Shown: positions 26,100 to 38,887 of the stretch, in pieces
How the letters are laid out: each line of letters begins with the position of its first letter
Position numbering within the stretch: position 1 is the first letter of the stretch
NCBI GenBank assembly: GCA_023055505.1
Contig: JALIRH010000050.1
Coordinates: 2,294,001 to 2,358,000 of the forward strand
Direction: 5' to 3'
Length of the DNA: 64,000 nt
Origin: Callipepla californica brunnescens
Taxonomy: Eukaryota > Chordata > Aves > Galliformes > Odontophoridae
Translations under genes and position numbers: made by a program
Notes under the pieces: generated by a model
What the model saw: only the letters and a program-made list of their open reading frames with translations
The model's database searches: none
Told to the model about the DNA's origin: nothing

Positions 26100-26855
26100 A
26101 TTTGTCTACATAGATGGAGGGTTCTTTGAGCCATTACTATGTTTTGGTCTTTATGAGCTCTTCTATTTCTGACTGTGGTTGTTTGTTCATTTGGTTGGTT
26201 TTTATTCTTCTGGAGCATCTTCGAGACCTGAATAAAGATATTGATGCAGAATTCAGAGGAAAATATCAAAGATTTTGGACATAAGATGTACATGCATAAA
26301 ATGTATGTTTATAGTAATCTCTAGGAATATTATCAAGGTTTTAGATTGTACTTTATTAGCAGATTAGAAAAATGCCAAAAAGCTAATACGTTCACCTTCG
26401 CTATTATATGTGTATGACCTGTGGGCAACTGCTTATTTATTCACAAGAGAGTCTCGTTCATTCTTCATTTCTCTGTCACTGGCGTTCTCCCTACCTCTCG
26501 TCATTTCCCATTCATGCTTTCTAAGGAAGGGGGAGGGTCCTTTCACTGGTGCAGGCCTCATTATTTTCATCTCTGCTTGATCATTTTGTATTCTTAATAG
26601 ACTATTAGAATGCATTCTGTGGAGGCCATACTGACAAGAGACATAAATTACACGTAATATTTGTTTTATTTATTAAGCAGTGCTTTACAGAGTGCCTTGT
26701 ACTGTCGTACTTTAGTAGGTGCCAACATCCAGGGTGCTGGAGAATAAGATACTGCTCGTGATCAACAAAGCAAGAACTCATTTAGTATTTAGTTGTTGAG
26801 AGCTTTCTTTGTTTAAATAAATTTGTAGTGACTGTGACTGGAGACAGATCCTGGA

Positions 26856-26870
26856 GGTGCCACCTGCTGG
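26856..26870 (-). promoter_or_regulatory. CTCF consensus binding motif
   Basis: On the minus strand CCAGCAGGTGGCACC fits the CTCF core consensus CCASYAGRKGGCRSY at all 15 positions. It lies in AT-rich sequence with no transposon that I recognise around it. CTCF is a zinc-finger architectural protein whose motif is conserved across vertebrates, so occupancy is plausible. The match is seen; occupancy and any domain-boundary role are inference. Confidence 0.55.
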
Positions 26871-27601
26871 CATAGTGTTAACCAATGAAAACGTGCACAT
26901 TTCCTTATAGCTAGTACCTGCAATTGCTTCCACAAACACAGAAGCATTCTTTTAGATTGCACAGTGTGCATTCTCACACGGTTTGTGAAAGCTGTCTTGC
27001 TGAATATGCTGACCATAAACATAGGCTTACAGTTAATTTAGAAGCAGTAAATTCAGTTGAAAATAACTAAATGGTTATATCCCATACTAGCTTTTGAGGT
27101 GAATTCAAAGGAGTGGTCAGGTCTGTTTTGTTCAATAAAGAAGTTATTAAATTAATCATCTCATGTGGCAAGGGAAGGACAAATCTCACCAGAAACTGCA
27201 TCTTCTTTCCTGTAGGTACCTTAATCACAGTGCATCCAGACATTTTCTTTGTTCATGTAATTCTATTTTGTGTACAATATGTAAATATTCATTACTGTCA
27301 TAATTAAAGCTTGGGTTCCCCATGCAAATGCTCCAACAAAGAGGGAATAGAATCATTTTTACTTTCTCTGGCTCATTGGGTATATGAATATTTATTAAAG
27401 CCACTAAAAAGTTTCAAGAGAGATATAAAGGTATTTATCAACTATCTCCCTGTACTATGGTGGTATGGTTAAGAGAGTTTCTGGGAGACCAGGGGTTAAA
27501 TTATTTTCAGGTAGAACAGACATTTCAAGTTGAAATTTCTGTGCAGTAGATGATAGCTTGAGAAACTGTGTTACTAGGCAAAAAGAGTGAGGAACAGATT
27601 A

Positions 27602-28085
27602 GAATCATAGAATCCTTAGAGTTGGAAGGTATCTCTAAAGGTCATCTAGTCCAAATCCCCTGCAGTGAGCAGGGACATGCAGAGCTCGATCAGGTTGCCC
27701 AGTGCCCTGATCCAGCCTTACCTTGAACATCCACCACATCTCTGGGCAACCTGTTCCAGTGCCTGATCACTCTCACTTTAAAATACATTTTCCTTGTATC
27801 TAACCTGAATTTATCCTGTCTAATCTGGAAGCTGTTTCCCCTTGTTCTCCTACCAATGAGTGTGCTAATGAGTCTGTCCCCTTCTTTCCTGTAGCTGCCT
27901 TTTGGTTACTAACAGACTGCTATCAGGTCATCTCCAGGCTGCTATTTTAGGTCACCTCGAAGCCTTCTCTTCCCTGTGCTACAGGGCCCCAGGCCTTTGC
28001 ACCTGTCTTTGTAGGGAGGTGTTCCATCCACCATTTTTGTGTCCCTTCTCTGGATGCACTCCAACAGATCTGTGACCCTCAAGGG
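27602..28085 (-). mobile_element. CR1 LINE 3' fragment, about 480 bp
   Basis: Read on the plus strand, this starts with the reverse of the CR1 tail (GAATCATAGAATCC). It then shows AGTTGGAAGGTATCTCTAAAG, GGTCATCTAGTCCAAATCCCC, TCTGGGCAACCTGTTCCAGTG and CCTTGTTCTCCTACC, all hallmarks of the avian CR1 3' third in reverse. It is the longest CR1 copy in the window. It covers the 3' UTR and the ORF2 C-terminal region but carries no intact frame. It is 5'-truncated near 28085, where resemblance fades after TGGATGCACTCCAACAGATC. Confidence 0.92.
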
Positions 28086-30710
28086 GTCTGTGGCTCTCAG
28101 AGTATTGGTATCCGTTTCTCCTCATTTTTATGAATGAGAGAATGTGAAGTTTTTCATGTCAATTAAGATAATGAGGAAAAATACATTTGTTTGTAGTTCA
28201 CTGATAAAATATGTGTAAAATAATGTGCACTATTCCCTAGTCTGGTTTCATTTTTTCCAGTAAATATTGGCTTCCTGTGTTGTTTGCAAAGAAACAGCAC
28301 AGTGAGAATCACAGAATTATTAAGCAGCAGAACTTTAAGGTAATGGGTAACAGAAGGCATTAGGTATACGTATACAGCATAGGGAGTTAGTGTCACAGCC
28401 GGCTAGAGGAGACTGATGGAGAGTATCCTCTCAAGAGCAGCGATCATTGCCAGACTATTTTTGTAACGGAATATCTCATCCCACAGCATTATTTAACATG
28501 ATTTAGACCAGTTACATTGGTGGCAAACTGCAAAAAACTCTTTCTTCTCTTTTAAGCTTATTTAGGCCAAGGTGAGATCAGGGTAATGGGAGAGGTTTAC
28601 TCTACATTATTTTTCTTTTGAGCCATATAACCTGGTGTAGCCCTTTGAAAATGTTGAATACATAATATATGTGATCGAGTATACTCTTGATCAACATGCA
28701 ACAGGCTGAGGAAACTCAAAGAAGGAAAAAAGAAAATAGAGAAAATAAGTTTTTCTACATTTGATGCTACGTATAATACCGTTATCTTTTCTGTAACTAG
28801 AAAGCTGACTTCTGACAGCTCCAGGGTTAAATGTCTAGAGTAATAGCTGCAGCTGAGTCACAAACCTGGCAAAATCTCTCTCTTTGGTAGAAAGACCCAT
28901 TTTCCTCAAGAAATAAAAAAATAATATTAATTAAAAGTGTGAGTAATTACTGAGAAGCACTGAAAAGCACAGTTAAAGTCCTAGGGGAGAAAAAAATCAG
29001 TAAAGATGATTAATGGTTATCAGCCATAAAATAAGTGTTTTTAAGCTCTGTCAGCTTTGCTTTTCTAATGAGGACTTAACTGCTCCTAAAGTAAAACCTT
29101 CATCCAAGCTGTGTTTTATATTTTGTGTAATCGATGCTTCTTACAGACACTGTCATAACCTTTCAGTTCTTGTATTTTGGCATCTCACAGGTTTTGTATG
29201 CAAGTTTGAGTCTCAAGGGAAGTAAATTTATCTGAAATGTCCATGTGTAATTTAATGTGTGATGCAGAGTTATAGAACTTCCCTCAGACTTGCTTATTGT
29301 TGCAGAGAGCCTTTGTAATTACCAGGGGATTATGGCAGAATATGAAAGACCTTGAGAGTGGCTTTTTTGCAGATCAGGCATGTGTTCTACACAAACTCTG
29401 AAACAATCAGCTAGAGTAGTGAAGCAGAAGTATATTAAAATTTGAAGAGTTCACTGAGAAGGTCCAGATAGATGCTCCTAATTAAAGAAATAAAAACCAA
29501 CTTTCAGGAATGTAGAAGATCATTTTGTCAGTAAGGAAAAAGGGCTTTATGAGGACTGGAAATACGATAACACAAATGCGGTGGATTCATTCTCGTTATT
29601 CTCTACGACAGAAATAATGAATATTGGGCTTAATGGTACATAAATAAAAACAATTAAATAGAAACTAGTTGTAGTGGTACATTACCTGAATTAATATACA
29701 AGATTAAAAGACCAATAACCCAGAAACAATTTAGTTACTTTTCTGTTCTTACGTAAATTAGTGAACAATTTTGAACAAGAACATGGTGCAATATAGCACC
29801 AAAATACTTATATTAACTTTGGCTTAATTATTTTTCCCTAATTATTTTTTAGTTATTAAGGATCATTTCACATATTTCTTTAAAACTGCTGCACTATTAA
29901 TTTGTTTTATACTGAGCAGTACATTTTTACGTTGTCCTTTTCCACTTCAAAGCTCAAAATTGACAAAAGCAATACTGTATTTCATAGTATTATGTGATGG
30001 AAATAGGTCTGCATCAGTCGTGTAGATAAGGTTAAATAAATGTTTCTACTCCTGATAATTTCACGTGTTCAGACCTGACTGTAGAGGATTCAGCATTAGC
30101 CTTTCTCTTTTATATGGATAGCTGCATTGTCTCTTGAGATTTCTATTAATGAATTCTTTTCAGTGTTGCTGAAATTAAAGAAAATTAAGGTAAATTATCA
30201 TTCAGTTTTGAACAAGTAAGAAAATCATACATCAGTTTTGGACATATTACTTCCCTATATTAAACTACCACAGTTCTGAACTGGAAGATCTATATATTTG
30301 CATTTGAAAATTATAGCTGTTGTGTAGCTGTAGAAATGCTTGACAAAAGTAGTCAGAGAATCTTGATTCTTTTTCCAGTTCATTCACTAATGGAATACAT
30401 TAGCATTTTTTGTTGTTGCTGTTTTTTTAACTTTTATTATATATTTCTAAATAACATCATTAGATTTTATTTTTTTTTCTACACATTAATTCTCTAACAC
30501 ACTTAAAAATCTGACAAAGAACATTTGACCAAATTTTTCTTTTGTGAAATATTTGTATATAACTGAAAGGTAAAATTCTACTAGTTTGCCAGGCTCATGT
30601 TACAGTACCTCCACTGTCTGTCTATCAGTACCCAGTTACCAATCACTAGTAAAATCTAAAATTAAAAAGTTCCAGAAATGCTGATACTTTATAGAATCTC
30701 TGAGTCCTAT

Positions 30711-30736
30711 GAATCATAGAATCACAGAATTCTATG
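30711..30736 (-). repeat. Possible CR1 tail scrap
   Basis: GAATCATAGAATCACAGAAT is the reverse of the CR1 terminal repeat (ATTCTGTGATTCTATGATTC), but no CR1 body is clear on the right. It is either an extremely truncated or eroded CR1, or a chance AT-rich match. Confidence 0.35.
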
Positions 30737-31238
30737 CTTTTTGGTCACGAGGAAGAACTTTCCCCTACTACCTCTTTTTCTCACAGTATCCCATGAACAG
30801 CTCTGAGATAAAAACAGCATATATTTTGTGAAAATAGATTTGGTTTGCATCGTGCATCAGTGTATTCATTTTCCATTTCAGATCTAAAGTTGTCACATCA
30901 AAGAAGAGTTGCATTAAGAAATCAGACAACTGTCTTTTTATTGAGTCAACTAATTTTATTTGAGTTTTATGAAAATTAGTGATTACTAACATTAACTTCC
31001 TATTCCTTGCCCAGATGGAGAAATTTTAATTGAAAAGCGCATGAAGTTTCTCAAGTGAATATGATGTTTTGTGTTCAGAGTTGGTGGGCTGGAATGGAAG
31101 ACTGGAAATACTAAAAGTTAGACCTCCCACAGAAATAAGAACTTATCCTAGGGGACAAGTTCATTGGTAACATGATTTCCTCCTGTTATTATGAGGTAGA
31201 ATGGAAAATACTCTGTTATTTTTGCATGCACTACTCTT

Positions 31239-31242
<4 letters not shown>

Positions 31243-31265
<23 letters not shown>
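31243..31265 (+). repeat. Poly-A run of 23
   Basis: Uninterrupted A run followed by GAAGAAGAAAAA. No retrogene body is recognisable upstream. Confidence 0.9.
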
Positions 31266-31271
<6 letters not shown>

Positions 31272-32659
31272 GAAAAATGTAGTGGTATTATGGACACAGC
31301 AACTTATTCTGACTGCTTGTTAAAAAAGTAGTAACTTGTGTGTGCGCTTATGTGCACATGGACCAGCAAGGAGTAATAGTGTATAGGGTTGGCCTGAGAT
31401 TAAATGCTTTTGAATATGCAACTTCTCCATAATCATAAAATTAAGTTATTTATGTCATTATATTAAGCTGAAAATGTTTCTTTAACCAAAGCCATGTTGT
31501 TTTTCTACTTTATCATTTCATCTTTATTGGCCTTTTGCTGTTGAAATACACTTTTTGTTTGAAAGATTTACATCCAGTTAACTTGTCATTGATATCCCTG
31601 GAGCTTCTGAATGCTGTCAGAAAAACATGAAGATTTTAGGAGTGAAATAGTGACAGTGAAAGAAAAACAGGATTTAAATACCATGAGTGAATTATGCCTT
31701 GTTCAAATTTAAACAGCAACATTCTGTATCTAATCTTCAGGAAAGTAAATGAGTTCTCAAGTCTGAGCTGATGGCTAGTGGTCACAATTTCAGTTATACT
31801 TTTCTGTTGGTCAGTATAATGATTTATTTACTCATAAAACGGACTCAGCTGAGTATAAATGTTTAAATACAAAATATGAAATGCTGCACTCAAATAGGAG
31901 GCTTGCAACCGTGATATCACAGAAATTGAAAGCTCATATTGCTAGATGAACTATAGGGACTCAAAAAACCTCAAACCCATGACCACTCCTTTCTCATATG
32001 CTGAAAAGTATGACGTATATACCCTGCACAAACTGAAACATTAACTTAATACAGCTTTCTCTGTCATATCTCTCTCTTACTCCACTAGTTCTGAGAATGC
32101 CATTTGTAATACAGACCTTAAATGGCAGTCCATCCTAGGTCCAGGGGGGTTATTAGTGTTTACTACACATATATATTGACAAAAAGCTCAAACTCAAGAA
32201 CCAAAAAATAATAATAAAAAAAAAGGTAAGGAGGGTGGGGAGGAAAGGCCTTTATGCATGCAAAAATCTTTCACATATGAGTGTGGGGGAAAATGTGTTT
32301 TTACATCAAATATCTGAATATATTTTTAGTAAATAAAGGGATTACAAATATTTTAAAAAACACTGCCTGTCCAGTTTTTTCCAAAATGCAGAATGAATTT
32401 GAAATGTCTTTCATTTTTCTTCTTGGAAAGGAAAAGATTCACAAAACTGTGGGGAGAAGATAACAACTGCTTCTCTTTTGCATCTTCCCTTCTCATGCAC
32501 TTACCTCTCCCCCGACAAGGTTGAAGAACTCACCATATGTTCCTAATGCAGTAACTCCTATATATAGGAGGCTAGGTTTCAACTTCTTTCCTCTGACTGA
32601 GCTTTAAACCCTCATTTTCCACCTTCCAGGGGAATCACACAGCCAGTGGATGTTCTGCA

Positions 32660-32965
32660 GTGGTATACTCTCACCTGAGCTGTTTGAACTGCTGCTTTGA
32701 CCCCGCTGTGTGCCTCCCCAGTGAATGCTTTAACCGCCAGACCAAAGAGTCATTCTCGCTCTTTGACTCAGTATTTAAATAATCCATGCAGAACAGCTTT
32801 TCCATGGGGATCAGGAAAAGCCAATTACAGATTTCTCACTGGTTTAAGAACTCTTCTGGGAAAGTGAAAATGTGGGTTCAAGAACACCCGAACAAAGAGG
32901 GACTTGAACCCGATTGTCCCGCATTGTATATCAGATGAGGCCCTGACCGCAGAGCTATTGAATAA
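32660..32965 (-). repeat. Pair of tRNA-like modules, probable old SINE
   Basis: On the minus strand the right module has an A-box-like TAGCTCTGCGG (32947-32957) and a B-box GGTTCAAGTCC (32900-32910), which fits GWTCRANNC exactly at tRNA-like spacing. A 4-bp D-stem (GCTC/GGGC, with one G-U pair) can form, but the anticodon and acceptor stems are poor, so this is not a functional tRNA. About 200 bases away, in the same orientation, TGGTCTGGCGGTTAAAGC (A-box-like, 32727-32744) is followed by GGGGTCAAAGC and AGTTCAAAC, weak B-box candidates. A tRNA-derived, possibly dimeric SINE remnant or a tRNA pseudogene pair is inferred; I cannot name the family. Confidence 0.4.
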
Positions 32966-33655
32966 ATGAAGAGAGGGGGGATTCCCTTTACTTCCATGAA
33001 TGATTTACAAAGAGTGTGTAAACCTAATCTTTCATTTCCAGTTCTTTGGTTCTGTGTTTAAATGGCTTCTGCAGAGTTTCCTGTATCTGTGGCAAGAGTG
33101 ATATTCTATATTTCTGGTTGGACAAAAATACTGTTTTTAAAAACAGTGAAAGATAATTTACATTTACTTAATCCTTAAATATTCCCAGAATGCTTCTCAG
33201 TCCATCTGTAATGAAATCAAAGTGTGTTTTTATTTGGCAGTAAATTCAAAATATTGGTTAATTTGGGAGAGGTGGAGTTGGGAAGAATGATTTTTCAGTA
33301 ACTGCTGTGTTAAAGCATCTAACTGAAAAATTATTCACACACAAAATTCTGCTGCATATTGCCTAACATTTCTTAATTCGAGGACCTGTACTCAACTAAT
33401 GTGCTTTCATTAAGAGGGTTTAGTAGAAGTTGCTAGCCAATGAGTGTGCTAATTTAAACTCAAAGATCAATGCAAACGGGGAGAAAAGCAGTGTCTCTTT
33501 ATTAAATGAGTCATCTTCCTTTACAGTTTACACTGCCACACAATGTGAGAAAAAGACAAAACAATGATTGGGGGTGGACAGGAAAAGAGCCAGCAGAATC
33601 TTTTAGGCAAAGCTTATCTATTGACCATTTGCAAGACAATCCTCAGTAGCAGTCT
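32966..33655. other. Noncoding stretch, nothing recognised
   Basis: No frame, repeat family or RNA motif is recognisable in this interval between the tRNA-like modules and the MIR-like relic. Confidence 0.6.
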
Positions 33656-33770
33656 GCAGATGCAGAAATAGTTGTTAATGTCACAAATCCATCCAAAGTC
33701 ACACAGAAAGTCTACTCATACCAGTTATGAAAGCCAGCCTTCCTGAGGCTTAATTCAGTGCATGATTACC
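33656..33770 (-). mobile_element. MIR-like SINE relic, minus strand
   Basis: Read on the plus strand, the order matches a reversed MIR consensus. CAGATGCAGAAA stands for CAGATGAGGAAA, then CCAAAGTCACACAG (33693-33706) stands for CCAAGGTCACACAG. A diverged tRNA-derived part with GAAAGCCAGCCTTCC follows, ending in ATGATTACC at the place of CTCTTAACC. MIR is an ancient tRNA-derived SINE found in amniotes. Divergence is high, so the call rests on the ordered motifs. Confidence 0.5.
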
Positions 33771-34163
33771 CTTCCTCTAGAGGTATGGTAAAGGAATAGG
33801 AATGGCTGTGTGCCATCCACTAATTAGACAGAGATGTTTTGTTTTGTTATGTTTTGTTTTCCTGTTTCTGATGCTCTTTTATTAACTGCTAACAGGGAAC
33901 ATTATTCTTATGACTTCTTCTCATGCTTGTCAGTTCTCTCAAAATAATGCAAAAAACATATTTTCTGGAAGATCTTCTAACCAGAAATTCTAGGGAAACT
34001 GACATTCTTGCTGGAGAAGTCAGTTATCTTTGCCAGTTGATAATCTGTTGTGTTTTGTTTGTTTCTTTCTTTGTTTTGTTTTGTTGTTTTTTGTTTTGTT
34101 TTGTTTTTTCTAAGAAGATTTATGGTGCATCAGATTCTTATGGTTCACTTTTCAAGTAGAATA

Positions 34164-34430
34164 TAGAATTATAGAATCCCCAAGGTTGGAAAAGTCCTCC
34201 AAGATCATTTAGTCCAACTGTCCACCTTTCACCAATATTTCCCCACTAAGTTGTGTCCCTTAGTACAGCATCTAAATGTTTCTTGAGCACCTTCAGGGAT
34301 GGTGACTCCACCACCTCCCTGGACAGCCCATTCTAGCATCTGACTGTGCTTTTGGAGAAGTTTTTCTTATTATCCAACCTGAATCTTCCCTGGTGCAGCT
34401 TACTTCTTTCCTTCTTTCTTTTGTCCACCT
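34164..34430 (-). mobile_element. CR1 LINE 3' fragment, about 270 bp
   Basis: On the plus strand it begins with the reversed tail TAGAATTATAGAATCCCCAA, then GGTTGGAAAAGTCCTCCAAG and GATCATTTAGTCCAACTGTCC. ACCACCTCCCTGGACAGCCC, TTATCCAACCTGAATCTTCC and CTGGTGCAGCTT follow. All are the reverse of the CR1 3' region. It is 5'-truncated near 34430. It is related to the copy at 55.66 kb, with which it shares the TGTCCACC/TATCACC-AGTATTT region. Confidence 0.9.
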
Positions 34431-37400
34431 CTATCCTCTTAGATTTAGACAGCACATAAGCATAATAGTAAAATTATTGATCATCCATAGTTATCATATA
34501 TGTGGTGGAGTTTTTTTTAATGTTATTATCTAAGAATGTTCTCTATGTATTCCCCGAATAAGATAAAAGATGTGTGTAACAAACCTTTGGAGTGATTATG
34601 TAGTTTTATAAACACAGATATGAAGGCTTAGTGGAGCTGGAAAAGTTCTCTGTTGGATGCATTGTGGAAACATCTAGCCTGTCTGTGAAATCCACAGGAC
34701 ACAGAAGCAGGGTGTGGCTTAGGGTTAGTAGAGTGCCGTAAGGGAGTTCAATGAGAGCAGCAGCCAAACACAGAAAGAGAGATAGCAAAGCAGCCAGATG
34801 CGGCAGGGACCATGAAGTTGATTTTTTGCAGTGATTTTTTTTAAAGACATTTTCTTTCAGGATGTCCTTCAGTTGTCTCAGTATACCTTTTTCAAGGCTT
34901 TCCATAGTTCACTTCCTGCTTCCATACTGTATGCGCAGCGTATGAAATATGTCTCCTCTGACTTACTTCAAGCTTTAGCTATCGTTATTCAGTTAATAAT
35001 CTGCATGGACCATATATTAAATTGTAATTCTGTATATACTTCATTTGTAAGAACATTTTTGAAAATGCAGAGTTTAGTTGACATTCAGTGGTCAGATGCC
35101 TCTGACTTCCTGCTTCAGGGCCTCTAGTTGAGTCAAGCCATTCCTGGAGCTTAATGCATTTCTCTGATTTTTTCCTGCTATTTAGTGGATACAATTATTC
35201 TCCAATTAAGTGAATGATGCCGTGCAAAATGATTCTCTGATCTCCTAAATATTTGTTAATTGGAATAATACAATTCAGTTCCAAAATCCGGGTAAATTTT
35301 CGTGTATTGATTGTTCAACTATGTAGATACATGTTTTGGGTCTAATTATGCATTAATTACATTATTATTAATGTAACATTCTATAGGAAGTCCCTTCCTT
35401 CACTGAAAAACAATTAGAAAGTCTGATTTTATATTCTTGATCAAACAGTAAATTGCTGATTTGTCTCAAAGCAGTAAATGGAAATACATGACAAGTGCAA
35501 CTTTTAATCAAATTCTAATCAGATCATTCCAATAATTATGCTGCTACTAAAAGAATGGATTTCTCTCTTGTTTACTTATGCTCCATTTTTTCTTTTCTCC
35601 AAAGAAGTGGGGCAAAATCTACAATTGCCTGAAGCATAGCTATCTCTAGCAGAACTTAATCTTTCTATTAAGTATTCCCTGCCTGGGTGTCACACCAAGG
35701 CCACTTAAGTCACTTCAGCATCAGTCAGAGATGTTTAGAAACACTTCTGAGTACTTCAATGGTTCATCAAGACCTAACCCTTTGAACATTGCTTTAAGGC
35801 ATTTTGGCTCTGCTCTGAGTCACTGAAGCAAAATTGGAGCATCTGGATGCAGTGTCAAAATAGCCCGTGCAGCTTCAGTGCAGCACCCAAGTGAATAATC
35901 TCAACATGGAATACAAACACTGCATTAGTGATTGCCGGAAGGCTACAGTTCATCTTCCTCTGAAATACGATACAAAAAGAGTGCAAGAAAAGTTGAAGGA
36001 TGATAGGTTTTTTGTTTTTTTTCTTTGTATCTTCTGTTATATGAACAATAAATCAAGCTGTGTTTTGATGGTCCATTACATTCGGCAGCATTGCCCTACC
36101 AATCCACCAAAACCCTCTTTCCCGGACAAAGGAATAAATGATTTTTATAGTTTATACCATGTAATGTATTTGAATGCAAAATAACATATCCAGTTGCTGA
36201 TGTGTTACCCATGAATCAAAATATGTAAGAAAAAAAGTAGGATGGTATTTTATTAGTCTATTAGTGATATAACATCTAGTTATTCTCTGTTGAGTTGTAT
36301 ATAAAACTTCATTATTTCTATGAGCTTTCTGAAATCATATCTCTTTCACTTTGTTTCTCTTACAGATGTCAACAAAATTGCATTCTGTTGATTGAAGCAT
36401 TTTAAGGTAACTCTTTTTATTCCTTCTGTTGAATTAGACTTCACGTATTATTTTCTGAAGCTGCTAAAATGTTATTTCTTTGCTGCTGTTTCTTGCGGAC
36501 AAAACTGGGTTCTGATCCTACTTTGTTGAAAACTGCTGCACAATTAGTACTCTGCAAGAGCCTGTGTGACATCTGGTGTGTGGCTACAGATACAATCCCC
36601 AGGAAAGATTTCTTTTGCCTTGGGCAAGAATACCTTATGTGAGGCTTAGGTCAACAGGTCAAGAAATATAAATGCAGAAACATGCTAAACATACCACCTG
36701 GCATCAGGATTTGCCTGGAAATGCTATACTCCAGTGGATGATCTGTAGAGTTCACACCAGAATAAATGCTGGAGAGCAGAACTGGGTCACAACAACATGT
36801 GTAGTTTGTTTCCTCACTACCTATTTTTCTGAACAACCATGTAGGACTTTACGTGTAAATACAGTGCCTGGAACTAAATCCAAGCAAAACAATCAGATTG
36901 ATTTGAAATTTTGTTATTTTATATGTTTCAAATAATACGGATGTTGTTTGCATGTATACATACATGTGAAAACAATGTACAATAAGATAATTAGTGGTTT
37001 GATGATACTAAAAAACTGTGCCTGAGACATGGCCTTATTCACATTACTATTATACAAGCAATTCCAAAATATATTCGGATTGGAAGATGTCAAGTGAATG
37101 GCTGACACTGTTTCTAGCTTGTCTGACTACCATTAATTTAGTTGGTATGCATTGTAATTACACTGATCATAATGAATTCATTTAGTATTAATATGAATGT
37201 TAGAGATCTTTTCAGGAACTCCATTATAATTCAGCAATAATTAATGTACATATTAAATGAAGTGTTACTACTCAGTGCTATTATAAACCCATGTTGTTTC
37301 ATTTGAGTCTTTAGAGCAGGTTGCGTTTGATCTGGTTGGTATTCTGACTGTTGCCAAGAGGTATTCTGCAATGGCAAAGGGCAGTTCACATTGGGAGACT

Positions 37401-38887
37401 CTTGTTAACTTTTCAGAGAGATTCCATGTTTGCACTTGTCTACTGATCCCCATATAACTTAGCATTTGAAGCAGGATATTTCATGGCCATGCCAATGCCA
37501 AAAACTTAAAATGCTAGAAAGACCCAACAGATAATTACTAATGTTTTAGACCTTATGCAATAAAAAAGTACTTGTTTATAAGTCAGTTGCAATGCAATAC
37601 TTTGCTGACATGCTGATTATATATTAACATACACTGATTATATGTTATATATTCAATTACACAGCAATTATTCCCTTATACCCTCCCAGTAGAATCCAAA
37701 ACTGAAAAACAATTTATTTCCCTTACACAAAATGTTCAGAAAACCTATGTACTTGAATGGCATTTATTGGGCAGTTAAACAAAAATAATGAATAGTATAG
37801 TAGCAGACGAGGGAATCACCCAGGATCATCTGGCTATGCATCTTAACTATATGCAGTAAGTATAAATATATTCCTAGAAAAAGTGAGAGTAATCATTATG
37901 TAACACTTTTCCAAATGCTCTCCAAGCCTCCAACAAGTTTAGCTGAATTCAACTAAGGTGACTTACAGAGGTTAGAATTTTCTTGGTTTTCTCCTCCATG
38001 AATCTGTTTCCATAAACTATGTAAGCTTCAAAACTGTGTCCCTTGACACTAAGTTGCACAGGCCTGCTACTCTGTTTATTCTGTGAATAAAAATAAATAA
38101 ATAAATAAATAGTAAAAAAAAACCATCATTTTTAATATGGTTTTGTATAGCTTCATTTAAACCTACATTGGATTGTAAAGCTGTGAGCTGAAAGAACCAT
38201 AAACAGTTAATGTCTGGCCACTCCCTGTGTGCCACCAGTAATTTGTGAGTGTCAGCTCAAAAGTATCCATCCCTCTTAGGAGGTCTTGTCAAGAGAAGCA
38301 TCCCACTCCACTATCTGCACAGAAGCTATTGTTTACCCTTTCTGGATTTTGTGTGCTAGATGTGGTTTTCAGAGTGAGTGAGGGTTACACCATTTCAAGA
38401 TGATTTCTCCTGCTATTCTTCTCGGTTTCTACTGAATACTTGAACACTTATGTAACTGTTTATCGAATGTAGAGTAATTACAAGCTCCAATCTTCTTTTT
38501 TTCACCTTGTGTGTCATTTTACGTTTATTTACCTGACATTTAATCTGCCATTGTATTGCTCAGTCACTATTTGTTTCCACTGTGTTATACATCTTCTAGC
38601 TCTCTGTACCTTTGCAATTTTAGGTGAGAGAAAATGCATTGACTCTAGTCAATAAGCTGTTCCATCTGTGAATTGTCTTACAGCTCTTCAGTGAACATTA
38701 TCTTATTCTAATGATTTGTGACTATTCATTTTCTCATCACTTCCTTTCTCCTTCAAGTGGATATTCCCACTGAGAGTTATTAGGATACATTATTACACAG
38801 CAAGCAATCTTTACCTGCAGTTTTACAAAATATGTCAATGTAATGCTAATTAATAAGAAGTCCACTAATCTATGAACTTCTGACTTC
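34431..38887. other. AT-rich noncoding stretch, no gene recognised
   Basis: Frames up to about 105 codons show no recognisable family. An AAAT microsatellite lies at 38086-38111. The interval from 38510 to 38630 faintly recalls old LINE consensus sequence but not enough to annotate. Confidence 0.65.
38086..38111 (+). repeat. (AAAT)n microsatellite
   Basis: About six AAAT units followed by AGTAAAAAAAA. Confidence 0.85.

Larger units (their letters stand above)
20885..27600. other. AT-rich noncoding stretch, no gene recognised
   Basis: The longest chance frames reach about 115 codons without recognisable content. The stretch holds the AT palindrome cluster at 25058-25120, the TCTA microsatellite at 25998-26099 and a CTCF consensus match at 26856-26870, each listed separately. 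Confidence 0.7.
28086..32659. other. AT-rich noncoding stretch, no gene recognised
   Basis: Only chance frames under about 80 codons. A CR1-tail-like scrap lies at 30711-30736 and an A run of 23 at 31243-31265. Confidence 0.7.

Noticed and set aside
25938..26129. Frame with repeating Tyr-Leu-Ser-Ile
   Set aside because: It is only the translation of the TCTA microsatellite.
34791..34810. AGCCAGATGCGGCAGGGAC as a CTCF site
   Set aside because: At least three mismatches to the core consensus, including the invariant A.
36362..36410. TTACAG|ATGTCAACAAAATTGC...AAGGTAACTC, like a small exon between splice sites
   Set aside because: The pyrimidine tract and GT site are weak, the frame contains a stop and nothing links it to a gene.
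38510..38630. Faint likeness to an old amniote LINE consensus (CATTTAATCTGCCATTGTATTGCTCAGTCACT area)
   Set aside because: Only one short block resembles what I remember and the flanks do not follow, so I cannot support a family call.
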